A stretch of 64,000 bases of DNA, taken from contig NZ_FMIA01000002.1 in assembly GCF_900091615.1 (NCBI RefSeq), positions 5,766,001 through 5,830,000 on the forward strand, in the 5' to 3' direction. How positions within the stretch are numbered: position 1 is the stretch's first letter; every line of letters starts with the position of its first letter. Made by a program: the position numbers and the translations under genes. The stretch comes from Micromonospora yangpuensis. Lineage in GTDB: Bacteria > Actinomycetota > Actinomycetes > Mycobacteriales > Micromonosporaceae. Shown here piece by piece: positions 52,128 through 60,583 of this stretch. The notes beneath the pieces were generated by a model that saw only the letters and a list, made by a program, of their open reading frames with translations, had not been told where the DNA came from and ran no database searches.

Positions 52128-53447
52128 GTGCCGGAAATACCACCGACGGAGATCGCTTATGTACAGCATCTCCTGGACGGACGTCGGGCACAGTTGCGGC
52201 AGGATCTGACCGCGCTGCCCGCGGCCCTGGCGAAGCTGTCACCTGACGAAAGAAACCTCAACAGGTACGAGGAGCTTCTCGAGAGGTACCGCTTCGTCGA
52301 CGAGATGCGAAACCGCAAATTTGCGGATCGGCCAGCGTACGACTCACCGGAGTCGCTGCGCTTCGATGCATACCAGCGGAACCTCCGGGCCGAGGTCGAC
52401 AACCCGCTGCGGCAGTTCCTGCAGTCCGCCCGCGACCACGCCCGACAGAACCCGCACCTGGTCACCCCACCCGAGCAGGAACTCTTGGGGCGAGCCGCAG
52501 GCGTTTTCGCGCAGGTACATGCCATGGAGAACGACCTGCGGGACGCCCGTCTCAAATTCGGCCGTGCAGCTGCGACGGCAGCTCGGGAGGGGTTCGTCCC
52601 GGTAAATCAGGTGGACGAGTTCGTCCGATCTGCTGGCACCAGCACCATGAACGCGGAGCGGGTCTTGGACCCCGAGGATGCCATTCAGGATTCCGATCTC
52701 GACACCATGCGCGGCCAAGTGGCAAACCTCGCTCGGGCGGTCGGTGGAGGAAAGTGCGGAAATTACTCGGCAGAGATCGTAACCCTGGTCCAATCGCAAC
52801 TGTACGACAGTAGACGGAACATCGGCGACCAGATCACCGTCATCGACTTTTTGGCCGCCAGGGGCCAGAACGGCAAAGACGTCGGTTTCGATCACGTCGC
52901 CCCGGTCATCGGCCCGCCTTTCCACCCGGAGTCCGTCGTGGTCGACGCCTGGACGAAGGAACCCACGGTGACCAGCGTCCTCAACTACTCGGTCGCGCAG
53001 ATGCGTGCCTTCGACCGCGAGTCATTCGATCGGGCGGACGGCCGAGACTACAAAGCTATCGCCGCGCGGGACCACTCACCGGAGGCGTGGCTCCGGGAGA
53101 ATCCGCCTCAGCGGGTCTCGTTGGACCCGACCGCGGCGAGCCGATTCCGCGAGACGATGGCATCCCACCCCCACGCCGACAGCGTCTACGACATCCAGCA
53201 CGGCTACTACAACCGCATGGCCAACCCCGCTGCGGGGCGGGCGCTGACCCTGGAGAACTTCGAACTCACCGCCGCCAACGGGTTCGCGCGTTCCCGAAGC
53301 CAGTCGCCGGCACCCGCTCTCAGCGAGGTCCTGCAACAGACCAGCAGCTTCCTCCAGAACCGGAGCAGCCAGGGGGCGCCCGCGTCCAGCTCGGCGGCAC
53401 CACCCGCGCCCGCCCAGCAGAACCGAGGGACGTCGCCACGCAGGTAG
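52128..53447 (+). CDS. Papain-like cysteine-hydrolase protein, effector or toxin-like
   Basis: Protein of 439 residues. Residues 1-190 are helical. The catalytic-looking part has C210 in GGGKCGNYSAEIVTLV, H256 in VGFDHVAPVIG and D273 in VVVDAWTKEP: the G-x-C-G-x-x-[AS], D-H-V and V-V-D-x-W blocks, in that order and spacing, characterise papain-like proteases and deamidases found in bacterial effectors and polymorphic toxins. The tail (SPAPALSEVLQQTSS, then ASSSAAPPAPAQQ) partly fits the shared motif. GTG start with a GGAGG site. It is the last gene of the accessory cluster. Enzyme activity is inferred from motifs only; no immunity gene is evident next to it. Confidence 0.68.
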   Translation: MPEIPPTEIAYVQHLLDGRRAQLRQDLTALPAALAKLSPDERNLNRYEELLERYRFVDEMRNRKFADRPAYDSPESLRFDAYQRNLRAEVDNPLRQFLQSARDHARQNPHLVTPPEQELLGRAAGVFAQVHAMENDLRDARLKFGRAAATAAREGFVPVNQVDEFVRSAGTSTMNAERVLDPEDAIQDSDLDTMRGQVANLARAVGGGKCGNYSAEIVTLVQSQLYDSRRNIGDQITVIDFLAARGQNGKDVGFDHVAPVIGPPFHPESVVVDAWTKEPTVTSVLNYSVAQMRAFDRESFDRADGRDYKAIAARDHSPEAWLRENPPQRVSLDPTAASRFRETMASHPHADSVYDIQHGYYNRMANPAAGRALTLENFELTAANGFARSRSQSPAPALSEVLQQTSSFLQNRSSQGAPASSSAAPPAPAQQNRGTSPRR

Positions 53448-53501
53448 CAGCCGCCGGGGCCGCCCGGAGTTGCCGGCCGCCCACAGCCCTCCCTCGCAGC
53501 T

Positions 53502-53554
53502 GTAAGGAGGGGACCCTTCTCGACCGTATGCGTTAAGAGGGGGCCCTTCCTTGC
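53502..53554. repeat. GTAAGGAAGGGCCCC intergenic palindrome, copy 6
   Basis: GTAAGGAGGGGACCC and GGGGGCCCTTCCTTGC arms around TTCTCGACCGTATGCGTTAAGA. It lies between the accessory cluster and the potassium uptake genes, about 50 bp after one stop and 45 bp before the next start. Confidence 0.82.
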
Positions 53555-53597
53555 AGTTTGGGGGGTGGGGCGGGGTGGGGGTGGACAAGATGGGCTG

Positions 53598-54932
53598 GTG
53601 CGCCGGTTCTTCCGTCATCCGGTCCGGCTGGTGCCGGTGGGGTTCCTGGTGGCGATCCTGCTCGGCACCGGCCTGCTGATGCTGCCCCAGGCCTCCGCCG
53701 AGTACGAGTACACCCCGTTCACCGTGGCGCTCTTCACCGCCACCTCCGCCGTCTCGGTCACCGGCATGAGCGTGGTCGACACCCCCACCTACTGGAACGA
53801 GTTCGGGCTGATCATGATCACCGTGCTCACCCAGGCCGGCGGGTTGGGCATCCTGACCGGGGCGGCCCTGGTGATCCTGGTGGTGGCCCGGCAGCTCGGC
53901 CTGCGCAACCGGCTGCTGGTGCAGGCCGAGACCGCCGAGTACGGCCTCGGCAACGTCCGCGGGCTGCTGCTGCGGATCGCGGCGATCGCCCTGGTCAGCG
54001 AGGCGGTGATCACGCTGGTCCTGGCCGGTCGGCTCTGGCTCGGCTACGACTACCCGCCCGGTCGGGCCCTCTGGTACGGCCTGTTCCACGCCGTCCAGGC
54101 CTTCAACAACGGCGGGTTCGCGCTCTACCCGGACAGCATGCTCAGGTTCGCCCGGGACGCCTGGGTCTGCCTGCCGGTGGCCGCCGGCACCATCATCGGT
54201 GGGCTCGGCTTCCCGGCCATCTTCGACGCCAGCCGCACCTGGCGACAGCCCGGCCGCTGGGGGGTGGCCACCAAGCTGACCATCTGGGGCAGCCTGGCGC
54301 TGCTGGTGGTGGGCTTCGTCGGGCTGCTCGCCGCCGAGTGGGGCAACCCGCACACCATCGGCCCGTACGGCTGGGCGGACAAGATGCTCACCGTCGGCAC
54401 CCAGGACGCGGTGCTGCGTACCGGCGGTTTCGAGTTCATCGACATGGCCGCCCTGGACGAGGAGAGCTATCCCCTGCTCCTCGGGCTGATGTTCATCGGT
54501 GGGGGCAGCGCCAGCACCGCCGGCGGGATCAAAGTCGCCACCTTCTTCCTGCTCGCCTTCGTGATGTGGGCCCAGCTCCGCGGTGAGCCGGACGTCACGG
54601 TGGGCCGCCGCCGGGTCGCCAGCACCAGCCAGCGGCAGGCACTGACCGTGGCGCTGCTCAGCGTGGCGCTCGTCGCCGCCGGCACGACCGGGCTGGTGGC
54701 GTTGGCCGAGAACGTCCGGGACTACCGGGCGTTGTTCGAGGTGACCAGCGCGTTCAGCACCACCGGGCTCAGCGTCGGGCTGGCCACGACCCTCGGTGAG
54801 CCCGGTCGTCTGGTCCTCACCGTCCTGATGTACGTCGGCCGGGTCGGGCCGCTCACCCTCGGCTCGGCGATCGCCCTGAACACCCGACGTCGGCTGTACC
54901 GGTACCCGGAGGAGCAACCCATTGTCAGCTAG
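53598..54932 (+). CDS. trkH: TrkH-family potassium uptake membrane protein
   Basis: Potassium-conducting subunit of the inner membrane, 444 residues with about eight to ten helices and four pore loops. The filter repeats are recognisable: TATSAVSVTGM, HAVQAFNNGGF, GGGSASTAGGIKV and VTSAFSTTGLS. The third carries the typical glycine cluster. A GTG start giving VRRFFRHPVRL places the first helix normally; another GTG 11 codons upstream is possible. Its stop overlaps the start of the TrkA-like gene, so gate and channel are made together. Confidence 0.9.
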   Translation: MRRFFRHPVRLVPVGFLVAILLGTGLLMLPQASAEYEYTPFTVALFTATSAVSVTGMSVVDTPTYWNEFGLIMITVLTQAGGLGILTGAALVILVVARQLGLRNRLLVQAETAEYGLGNVRGLLLRIAAIALVSEAVITLVLAGRLWLGYDYPPGRALWYGLFHAVQAFNNGGFALYPDSMLRFARDAWVCLPVAAGTIIGGLGFPAIFDASRTWRQPGRWGVATKLTIWGSLALLVVGFVGLLAAEWGNPHTIGPYGWADKMLTVGTQDAVLRTGGFEFIDMAALDEESYPLLLGLMFIGGGSASTAGGIKVATFFLLAFVMWAQLRGEPDVTVGRRRVASTSQRQALTVALLSVALVAAGTTGLVALAENVRDYRALFEVTSAFSTTGLSVGLATTLGEPGRLVLTVLMYVGRVGPLTLGSAIALNTRRRLYRYPEEQPIVS

Positions 54933-55593
54933 GCGCAGGCGGGACACCGAAGGGGTGGTGGTGATCGGGCTGGGCCGGTTCGGTTGCCACCTGGCCACCT
55001 CGCTCACCCAGTTGGGGCACGAGGTGCTGGCCATCGACCGCAATCCGGACCGGGTGCAGAAGTGGTCGCCGACCCTCGACCGGGTCGTGCAGGCCGACGC
55101 GACCGAGGTGGGGGCGCTGCGGCAACTCGGGCTGGCCGACTTCGCACGGGTGGTGGTCGCCATCGGGGCGTCGGTCGAGGCCAGCGTGCTCAGCGTGCTG
55201 GGCCTGGCGGAGCTGGGCGTACCGCAGATCTGGGCCCGGGCCACCTCGGAGCAGCACGCCCGGATCCTGGCGGCGGTCGGTGCCCAGCAGGTGATCTTCC
55301 CCGAGGCGGAGACCGGGGAGCGGGTGGCGCACCTGATCGTCAGCCGGATGCTCGACTACATCGAGTTCGGCGACGACTTCGCCATCGCCAAGGTCCGCGC
55401 GCCGGAGGCGCTGTTCGGGCGGACCTTGCGCGAGCTCGGCCCGATCGACAGGTACGGGGTGATGGTGGTCGGCGCCAAGCTGCCCGGGGAGCCGTTCCGG
55501 TACGCCGCCGGGGACACCGTGCTGGCCCCGGGCAGCATTTTGATCGTGGAGGGCAGCATCGAACAGGTGCAGCGCTTCGCCGCCCTCACCTGA
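54922..55593 (+). CDS. trkA: TrkA-type potassium channel regulatory subunit
   Basis: Cytoplasmic RCK protein of 223 residues that binds nucleotide and gates the TrkH channel. The N-terminal Rossmann domain has VVVIGLGRFGCHLATSL and an acidic AIDRNPDRV; the C-terminal TrkA_C domain spans roughly 140-223 (RAPEALFGRTLREL). It starts with TTG, supported by GGAGGAG seven bases upstream, inside the last codons of trkH. The 11-bp overlap implies coupled translation. Confidence 0.9.
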   Translation: MSARRRRDTEGVVVIGLGRFGCHLATSLTQLGHEVLAIDRNPDRVQKWSPTLDRVVQADATEVGALRQLGLADFARVVVAIGASVEASVLSVLGLAELGVPQIWARATSEQHARILAAVGAQQVIFPEAETGERVAHLIVSRMLDYIEFGDDFAIAKVRAPEALFGRTLRELGPIDRYGVMVVGAKLPGEPFRYAAGDTVLAPGSILIVEGSIEQVQRFAALT

Positions 55594-55603
55594 TCGATAC
55601 CGG

Positions 55604-57535
55604 TCAACGGCCACCCTTGGCCGGCTTGGCACCACCGGCGCCCTTCGCGGCCGGCTTCGGGTCGGGCTTCTGCGGAGCGGCGGACTTCTTGGCCTCGCTG
55701 GCCTTCGGGTCCGGCTTCTTCGGAGCGGCCTTCTTCGCGTCAGCAGACCCCTTGGCGGCGGACTTCTTGACCGGCTGCTTCTTGGCGGCGGAGCCGCCCG
55801 AGCCGCCGGAACCACCCGAGCCGGCGGACTTCTTCGTCGCGGCCTTCGACTTCGCCTTGGCGGCCGGCGGCTTCGTCGCCGGTGCCGTGCCGGCCACCCC
55901 GGCCACCTGCACCCCGCACCGGGTCTCGCCGAGGCGGAACTCCACAGGTAGCGGGTTCACCCCGGTGTACGTGCCGGTCAGGGCGACCTTCTCCGACTTG
56001 CCCGGCGCCACCGCCGGCCGGTTGGCAGCCGGCCGGACCAGCACCGTCTCGCCCTGCTGGCGAACTGTCGGGGCGGGCCGGGTCAGCTTCTGCTCGGCCG
56101 GGAAGCTGAAGTGCACGGTCCAGTCGCGCAGCTCCCGCCGGCCGGTGTTGGTGAGCGTCAGGTCGGCGGCGAACTCCCGGCCGTTGTCCGACCGCAGGGT
56201 GTAGGCCACCGCGCAGCTCACCGGCGGCTCCAACCCCATCCGGGCCTCCGTCGGCTGCTCCGCGCCCCCACTGGCCGGGCTGTGCTGCGACGCCACCCCC
56301 CACATCGCGGCGGTGACCGCGACGAACCCGGCCGCGACCAGCCCGGCCTCCACCCGCCGACGCCGGGCGCTGACCCGAGGGCCACCGCTCAGCCTGCCAC
56401 CGCTCTGGCGGCCACCGTCCAGCCCGCCACCGACCGGTAGGCCGTTGACCGGCCCGTTGTCGACCGACCCGCCCATGAGCCGCCGGCCGATCAGCCCGCC
56501 GCCGGCCCGCCGGCCGAGCAGCCCGCCGCCACCGTGCCGACCGCCGCCGGCCCGCCGGCCGAGCATCCGCCGGCCCCGCCGGGCCTCGGTGAAGGGCAAC
56601 GCGTCGGTGTCGACCCGCCAGGGCAGGATCGTGGTACCGGCGTTCGCCAGCACCCCGGGATCCACCGAGGCGGCCGGCGAGACCGGCACGATCGCCGGCA
56701 CCCCGGCAGCGTCGGCCAGGGTACGGGCCAGCTCGGCGGTGCCCGGCCGGTCCTCGGGGCGCTTGGCCAGACAGCGCCCGACCAGCTCGGTGACCGCGTC
56801 CGGCAGGCCCGGCACGGGTGGCAGCGGCTCGGGATCCTGGAACATGTGCGCCCGCAACAGCTGGGTGGTGCTGGACGCGTCCCAGGGCAGTCCGCCGGTG
56901 AGCATCCGGTAGAGGAGCAGGCCGACCGCGTACACGTCGGTGGCCGGCAGGACCTGGCCGTCGTCGAGCCGCTCCGGGGCGACGTACGCCGGGGTGCCGA
57001 AGACGGTGCCGTCGGCGCCCTGCTCGCTCACCCCGACCAGCGCGGAGATGCCGAAGTCGACCACCTTGACCCCGGTCGCGGTGAGCATCACGTTGCCCGG
57101 ACTGACGTCCCGGTGCACCACCCCGCGGGCGTGTGCGGCGGCCAACGCCGAGGCCACCTCGGCTCCGATGGTCACCGCCTCCCGCCAGGGCAGCCGGGCG
57201 TCCCGGCCGAGCCGGGCGCTCAGCGGGACGCCGTCGACCAGCTCCATCACCACGTACGGCACGGTCAGGCCGACCTGCACCGACTCGCCGTAGTCGTACA
57301 CGCCGGTGATGTTGGGATGGGCCAGCCGCGCGGCGGCCTGCGCCTCGATCCGGATCCGGTGCCGGAAGGCCCGGTCGCTGGCCAGCCGGGAGGCGAGCAC
57401 CTTCACCGCCACCTGCCGGCCGAGCACCTCGTCGTAGCCACGCCACACGACGGACATGCCGCCCGCGCCGAGCTGCTCGACCAACCGGTACCGCCGACCG
57501 AGCAGCTGTGCGCCGTTACGGACCACTCCACCCAT
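55604..57535 (-). CDS. Membrane Ser/Thr protein kinase with extracellular CBM2-like domain
   Basis: Protein of 643 residues. Kinase domain at about 15-275: glycine loop LGAGGMSVVW, K45 in VAVKVL, HRD loop VHRDVSPGNVML (D143) and DFG at 160. A Gly/Arg-rich juxtamembrane stretch with repeated LLGRRAGGG follows, then one membrane helix (GLVAAGFVAVTAAMWGVA). The outside part has the layout of a family 2 carbohydrate-binding module: CAVAYTLRSDNGREFAADLT, LTNTGRRELRDWTVHFSF and GETRCGVQVAG, with a cysteine at each end. The last 110 residues are Lys/Ala/Pro-rich, like histone H1. This suggests sensing of a wall or polysaccharide ligand. ATG start. Confidence 0.87.
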   Translation of the reverse strand: MGGVVRNGAQLLGRRYRLVEQLGAGGMSVVWRGYDEVLGRQVAVKVLASRLASDRAFRHRIRIEAQAAARLAHPNITGVYDYGESVQVGLTVPYVVMELVDGVPLSARLGRDARLPWREAVTIGAEVASALAAAHARGVVHRDVSPGNVMLTATGVKVVDFGISALVGVSEQGADGTVFGTPAYVAPERLDDGQVLPATDVYAVGLLLYRMLTGGLPWDASSTTQLLRAHMFQDPEPLPPVPGLPDAVTELVGRCLAKRPEDRPGTAELARTLADAAGVPAIVPVSPAASVDPGVLANAGTTILPWRVDTDALPFTEARRGRRMLGRRAGGGRHGGGGLLGRRAGGGLIGRRLMGGSVDNGPVNGLPVGGGLDGGRQSGGRLSGGPRVSARRRRVEAGLVAAGFVAVTAAMWGVASQHSPASGGAEQPTEARMGLEPPVSCAVAYTLRSDNGREFAADLTLTNTGRRELRDWTVHFSFPAEQKLTRPAPTVRQQGETVLVRPAANRPAVAPGKSEKVALTGTYTGVNPLPVEFRLGETRCGVQVAGVAGTAPATKPPAAKAKSKAATKKSAGSGGSGGSGGSAAKKQPVKKSAAKGSADAKKAAPKKPDPKASEAKKSAAPQKPDPKPAAKGAGGAKPAKGGR

Positions 57536-57672
57536 GGTCGGAGGAGTTGCCCGACAAGCCCCGGGCTACACCTGGATGATGGCATTCGGTCAGGGATGTC
57601 ACCTGATCAGGCGGTGTCGCCCCGATCCGCCGACGCCTACCCGGTCGGCCGGCCCCGGCGGGGCGCAGCCGG

Positions 57673-59229
57673 TCAGGCGGTGGCCAGCAGCTGGTCCACC
57701 GGGGCGTAGTCGTCGGTGAGCACCAGCGCGTCGTCCACGAACTCGGCCAGCTCCGCCCCGGACAGCAGGCGTACCGGCTCGGTCAGGGTGCCCAGCTGGT
57801 TCTGCAGCGCGGGCAGCGGCAGCGGTGAGTCCGAGGCGACGATGACGAAGTTGCTGCCCTGCCGCCCGGCCAGCGAGGCCGGCGGGGCGATCAGCGCGAC
57901 GTGCTCGAACTCGGCCGCGACGGTGGCCAGCTCGGCGCGGATGAACCGCAACGGCGGATAGTCGATCACGTTCTGCACGTAGGTACCGCCGGGGCGCAGC
58001 ACCCGCCGGATCTCGGCGGCCATCTCCCGGGTCGCCAGGTGCCACGGCACCACGAGGTGCCCGAACGCGTCCCCGACCACCAGGTCCCGGCTCGCGCTCG
58101 GCTCGGCGGTGAGCAACATCCGGGCGTCACCGACCCGCACCCGGAACTGCGGGCCGGTCCGCAGGTCCAGCTCCGCCCGGCTCAGGTCGACCAGGCCACC
58201 GTCGATCTCGAACACCAGGTTGTCGGTGCCCGGCCGGGTGGCCGTCAGGTACCGGGGGATGGTGAACCCGCCCCCGCCCAGGTGCAGGGCGTCGACCCGG
58301 TCCCCCACCGGCGCGACCACGTTCGCCGCCGCGCCGAACCACTTGGTGTACTCGTACTCCAGGTGGGTCGGATCGGCCAGGTCGATGTACGAGTGCTGGG
58401 CGGAGTTCAGCAGCAGGGTCCGCCCGCTCTCCCGCGCCGGGTCGGCCTCCACGCTCGCGCAGTGGTACGCGGTCTCGATGTCGCACGGGTTCGGCGCGAT
58501 CGTGGTCAGCCCCGCCCCGACCAGCCCCAACACCGTCAACGCCACCCGGGTACGCGCCGGACCGGGCAGCCGGCCCGCCTGGTCCTGCCGGCGCAGGTGC
58601 ACCCAGAGGCCGATCCCGACCACCGCCAACGCGACCGCCGTGGCGAGCACGATCGTCGTGCTGGTGAGCGTGGCCACCAGCACGAACCCGGTGGCCAGGG
58701 TGGCCGTGATCCCACCCAGGGTGCCGATCCCGGAGAGCTTGCCGACCACCTGGCCGGTGCGGCGCAGGTCGGCGAGCTGGAGCTTGACCACCAGCGGGGT
58801 GATCGCCGAGAGCAGCATCGCCGGCACGAAGACGGCCAGCGCGGTGAGCAGCAGTACGGCGCTCTCCGCGCCGCCGCGCAGCGACTCGCCGGCGTACCTG
58901 ACGATCGGCAGGGTGACCGCGGTGGCGATGGCCGAGAGCACCAGCGCCGGGGCCAGCAGCGGACGCGGGTCACGCCGGTCGGCGATCCAGCCGCCCGCCC
59001 ACGCCCCGTACGCGATGGCGGCCAACGCCACCGCGATGACCGAGCTGGTGACCTGGAGGGTCACCCCGACGTACGGGCCGACCAGACGCAGGGCCACGGT
59101 CTCCAGCACCAGCACGGCACCGCTGGAGAAGAAGACCAGGAAGGCGGCGAGACCCGCCGGCAGGGCGCGCACCGGCGGCGGACCGGCCTCGGCCGGTGGA
59201 TCCACCACCTCGGGAGTTGAGCTGCTCAT
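57673..59229 (-). CDS. Fused MFS / spermidine synthase-like protein
   Basis: Protein of 518 residues. The N-terminal half has about seven membrane helices (AFLVFFSSGAVLVLETVALR; SSVIAVALAAIAYGAWAGGW), the C-terminal half a Rossmann-like spermidine synthase domain with LHLGGGGFTIPRYL, EIDGGLVDLSRAEL and VGDAFGHLVVP. Such fusions are common in actinobacteria and of unknown substrate; they may be aminopropyl transferases that work at the membrane. ATG chosen for the normal N-terminus; a GTG six codons upstream is possible. It is on the same strand as the kinase and follows the secreted coiled-coil protein. Confidence 0.87.
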   Translation of the reverse strand: MSSSTPEVVDPPAEAGPPPVRALPAGLAAFLVFFSSGAVLVLETVALRLVGPYVGVTLQVTSSVIAVALAAIAYGAWAGGWIADRRDPRPLLAPALVLSAIATAVTLPIVRYAGESLRGGAESAVLLLTALAVFVPAMLLSAITPLVVKLQLADLRRTGQVVGKLSGIGTLGGITATLATGFVLVATLTSTTIVLATAVALAVVGIGLWVHLRRQDQAGRLPGPARTRVALTVLGLVGAGLTTIAPNPCDIETAYHCASVEADPARESGRTLLLNSAQHSYIDLADPTHLEYEYTKWFGAAANVVAPVGDRVDALHLGGGGFTIPRYLTATRPGTDNLVFEIDGGLVDLSRAELDLRTGPQFRVRVGDARMLLTAEPSASRDLVVGDAFGHLVVPWHLATREMAAEIRRVLRPGGTYVQNVIDYPPLRFIRAELATVAAEFEHVALIAPPASLAGRQGSNFVIVASDSPLPLPALQNQLGTLTEPVRLLSGAELAEFVDDALVLTDDYAPVDQLLATA

Positions 59230-59260
59230 CGCTGCGATGGTACGCACCCGGACGGACGCA

Positions 59261-60280
59261 TCAGTGCATCGAGGTGTGAACGTGGTTCGTGTGGTCGGCG
59301 GCCGGGCTGCCGCTGCCGCTGTAGGACCGCCAACCGGTGCCCGGGTGCCAGATCTGCCGGTACCAGATCACGTAGAGGATGCCGAGGCGGCTGGCGTTGC
59401 GGACCTGCCAGGCGGCCAGGCTGTCGCCGTACGACTTGTCCCCGCCGGTCGCGGTCTTGTCCTGGAAGCCACCGGCGGCGGCCGAGAAGTCACAGGCCCG
59501 GCCCTTCGGGTGCTCGCCCGACCCGCCGCTACGGAAACACGACGCGTACCGCTTGTAGCCGGCCGCCTTGGTCTCCTGCAGCATGTTGAGCGTCCGGGGG
59601 GTGATGCAACCGTTGGCCGGCGTCGGGTCGTTCACCGAGCAGGACTCCCCCGGCCACGACCCGTCGGAGTTACGCGGCGCCGGGCGGGCCGAGGAGGAAC
59701 TGCCGCCGCTGAACCCGGCGCTGGTGCCGGTGCTGACCGCGGCGAGCGCCCGCTCGGCCTCCTTCTTCTTCTTCGCCATCGTGGCGACCTGCTTCTGCTG
59801 CTCCCGGACCTCGGCGTCGATCCCCTTCTTGGCCTCGGCAGCCTCGGCCCGGGTCTCGATCAGGGTGGCCAGCCGCTTGCTGTCCCGCTGGGCCATCACG
59901 TCCAACGCGGCCACCCGGTCCAGGAAACTGTCCGGGGTGTCGGCGTTGAGCAGCATCGCCGGGGCGGTCAACCGACCCGTCCGGTACGACTGCGCGGCCA
60001 CCTCGCCAACCTGCTCGGTCAGCCCGACCAGCCGCTGCTCGACCGTCTTCAGGTCGGCGGTCAGCTTCTTCTGCCGCTTCTGGGAGGCCTCCAGCTTGTT
60101 CTTCGCCTCGATGTGCCCCTTGGCGGTGCTCTCCAGGGCGTCCCGCAGCTTCTTCGTCCCGCCCTCGTTCGGCTCGGCGTACGCCGGCACCGCGCCGACA
60201 CCGAGCAGCACCGTCACGGCGGTCAGCAGGGCGACCAGCAGCCGGCCGCCCCGACGCCGGATGACCATCGTCCTCGGCAC
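59261..60280 (-). CDS. Secreted coiled-coil protein with M15-like C-terminal domain
   Basis: Protein of 339 residues with a signal peptide (RLLVALLTAVTVLLGVG, cleavage likely after PAYA). Residues 40-190 form a long coiled coil (NKLEASQKRQKKLTADLKTV), typical of cell-wall hydrolase regulators. A Ser-rich linker leads to a C-terminal domain with GEHPKGRACDFSAAAGG and HTNHVHTSMH, which resembles the zinc-binding region of M15-type peptidases. It probably works on or near peptidoglycan. ATG start. A palindromic repeat lies in the gap upstream. Confidence 0.8.
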   Translation of the reverse strand: MPRTMVIRRRGGRLLVALLTAVTVLLGVGAVPAYAEPNEGGTKKLRDALESTAKGHIEAKNKLEASQKRQKKLTADLKTVEQRLVGLTEQVGEVAAQSYRTGRLTAPAMLLNADTPDSFLDRVAALDVMAQRDSKRLATLIETRAEAAEAKKGIDAEVREQQKQVATMAKKKKEAERALAAVSTGTSAGFSGGSSSSARPAPRNSDGSWPGESCSVNDPTPANGCITPRTLNMLQETKAAGYKRYASCFRSGGSGEHPKGRACDFSAAAGGFQDKTATGGDKSYGDSLAAWQVRNASRLGILYVIWYRQIWHPGTGWRSYSGSGSPAADHTNHVHTSMH

Positions 60281-60482
60281 GAGAGTGTCCTTCCGTCAGC
60301 CGTCGGTGGCCCCGCATCGGCAGGGCCGAGATGGCGATCGATCCGATCGAGGACCCCGCCCGGCGCCGTCCGGCGGCCCACTGGCGGTGACCGCAGGTCA
60401 CGATACCGGACCCCGCGCCCCGGACCCGCCCGCAGAACCCTCCCCCCGCAAAACATCAACCCAACGCACTCCCCCCCTCACC
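60281..60482. other. Region before the palindromic repeat, no gene
   Basis: About 200 bp upstream of the secreted coiled-coil gene. No open frame or hairpin of note. It probably contains that gene's promoter. Confidence 0.5.
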
Positions 60483-60535
60483 GTAAGGAAGGGCCCCCTG
60501 TTAACGCTTTTGGTCGAGCGGGGCACCCCTCTCAC
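60483..60535. repeat. GTAAGGAAGGGCCCC intergenic palindrome, copy 7
   Basis: Left arm GTAAGGAAGGGCCCCC with the canonical TGTTAACGCTTTTGGT loop; the right arm GGGGCACCCCTCTCAC is diverged. It lies about 48 bp after the end of the inositol-monophosphatase-like gene. Confidence 0.8.
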
Positions 60536-60583
60536 ACCTCGGGTCGGGGTAGCACGGGGCGAAGCGAGGCCGGCGGGGGCGGG

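Noticed and set aside
48620..53447. Type VII (WXG100 or LXG) secretion substrates
   Set aside because: No W-x-G motif, no YxxxD/E signal pattern and no EssC, EccC or membrane components in the window.
14340..53447. Shared tail motif as a LacI-type helix-turn-helix (T-x-x-D-V-A-x-L-A-G)
   Set aside because: Only a superficial likeness; the motif sits at the extreme C-terminus before a disordered tail and lacks the second helix.
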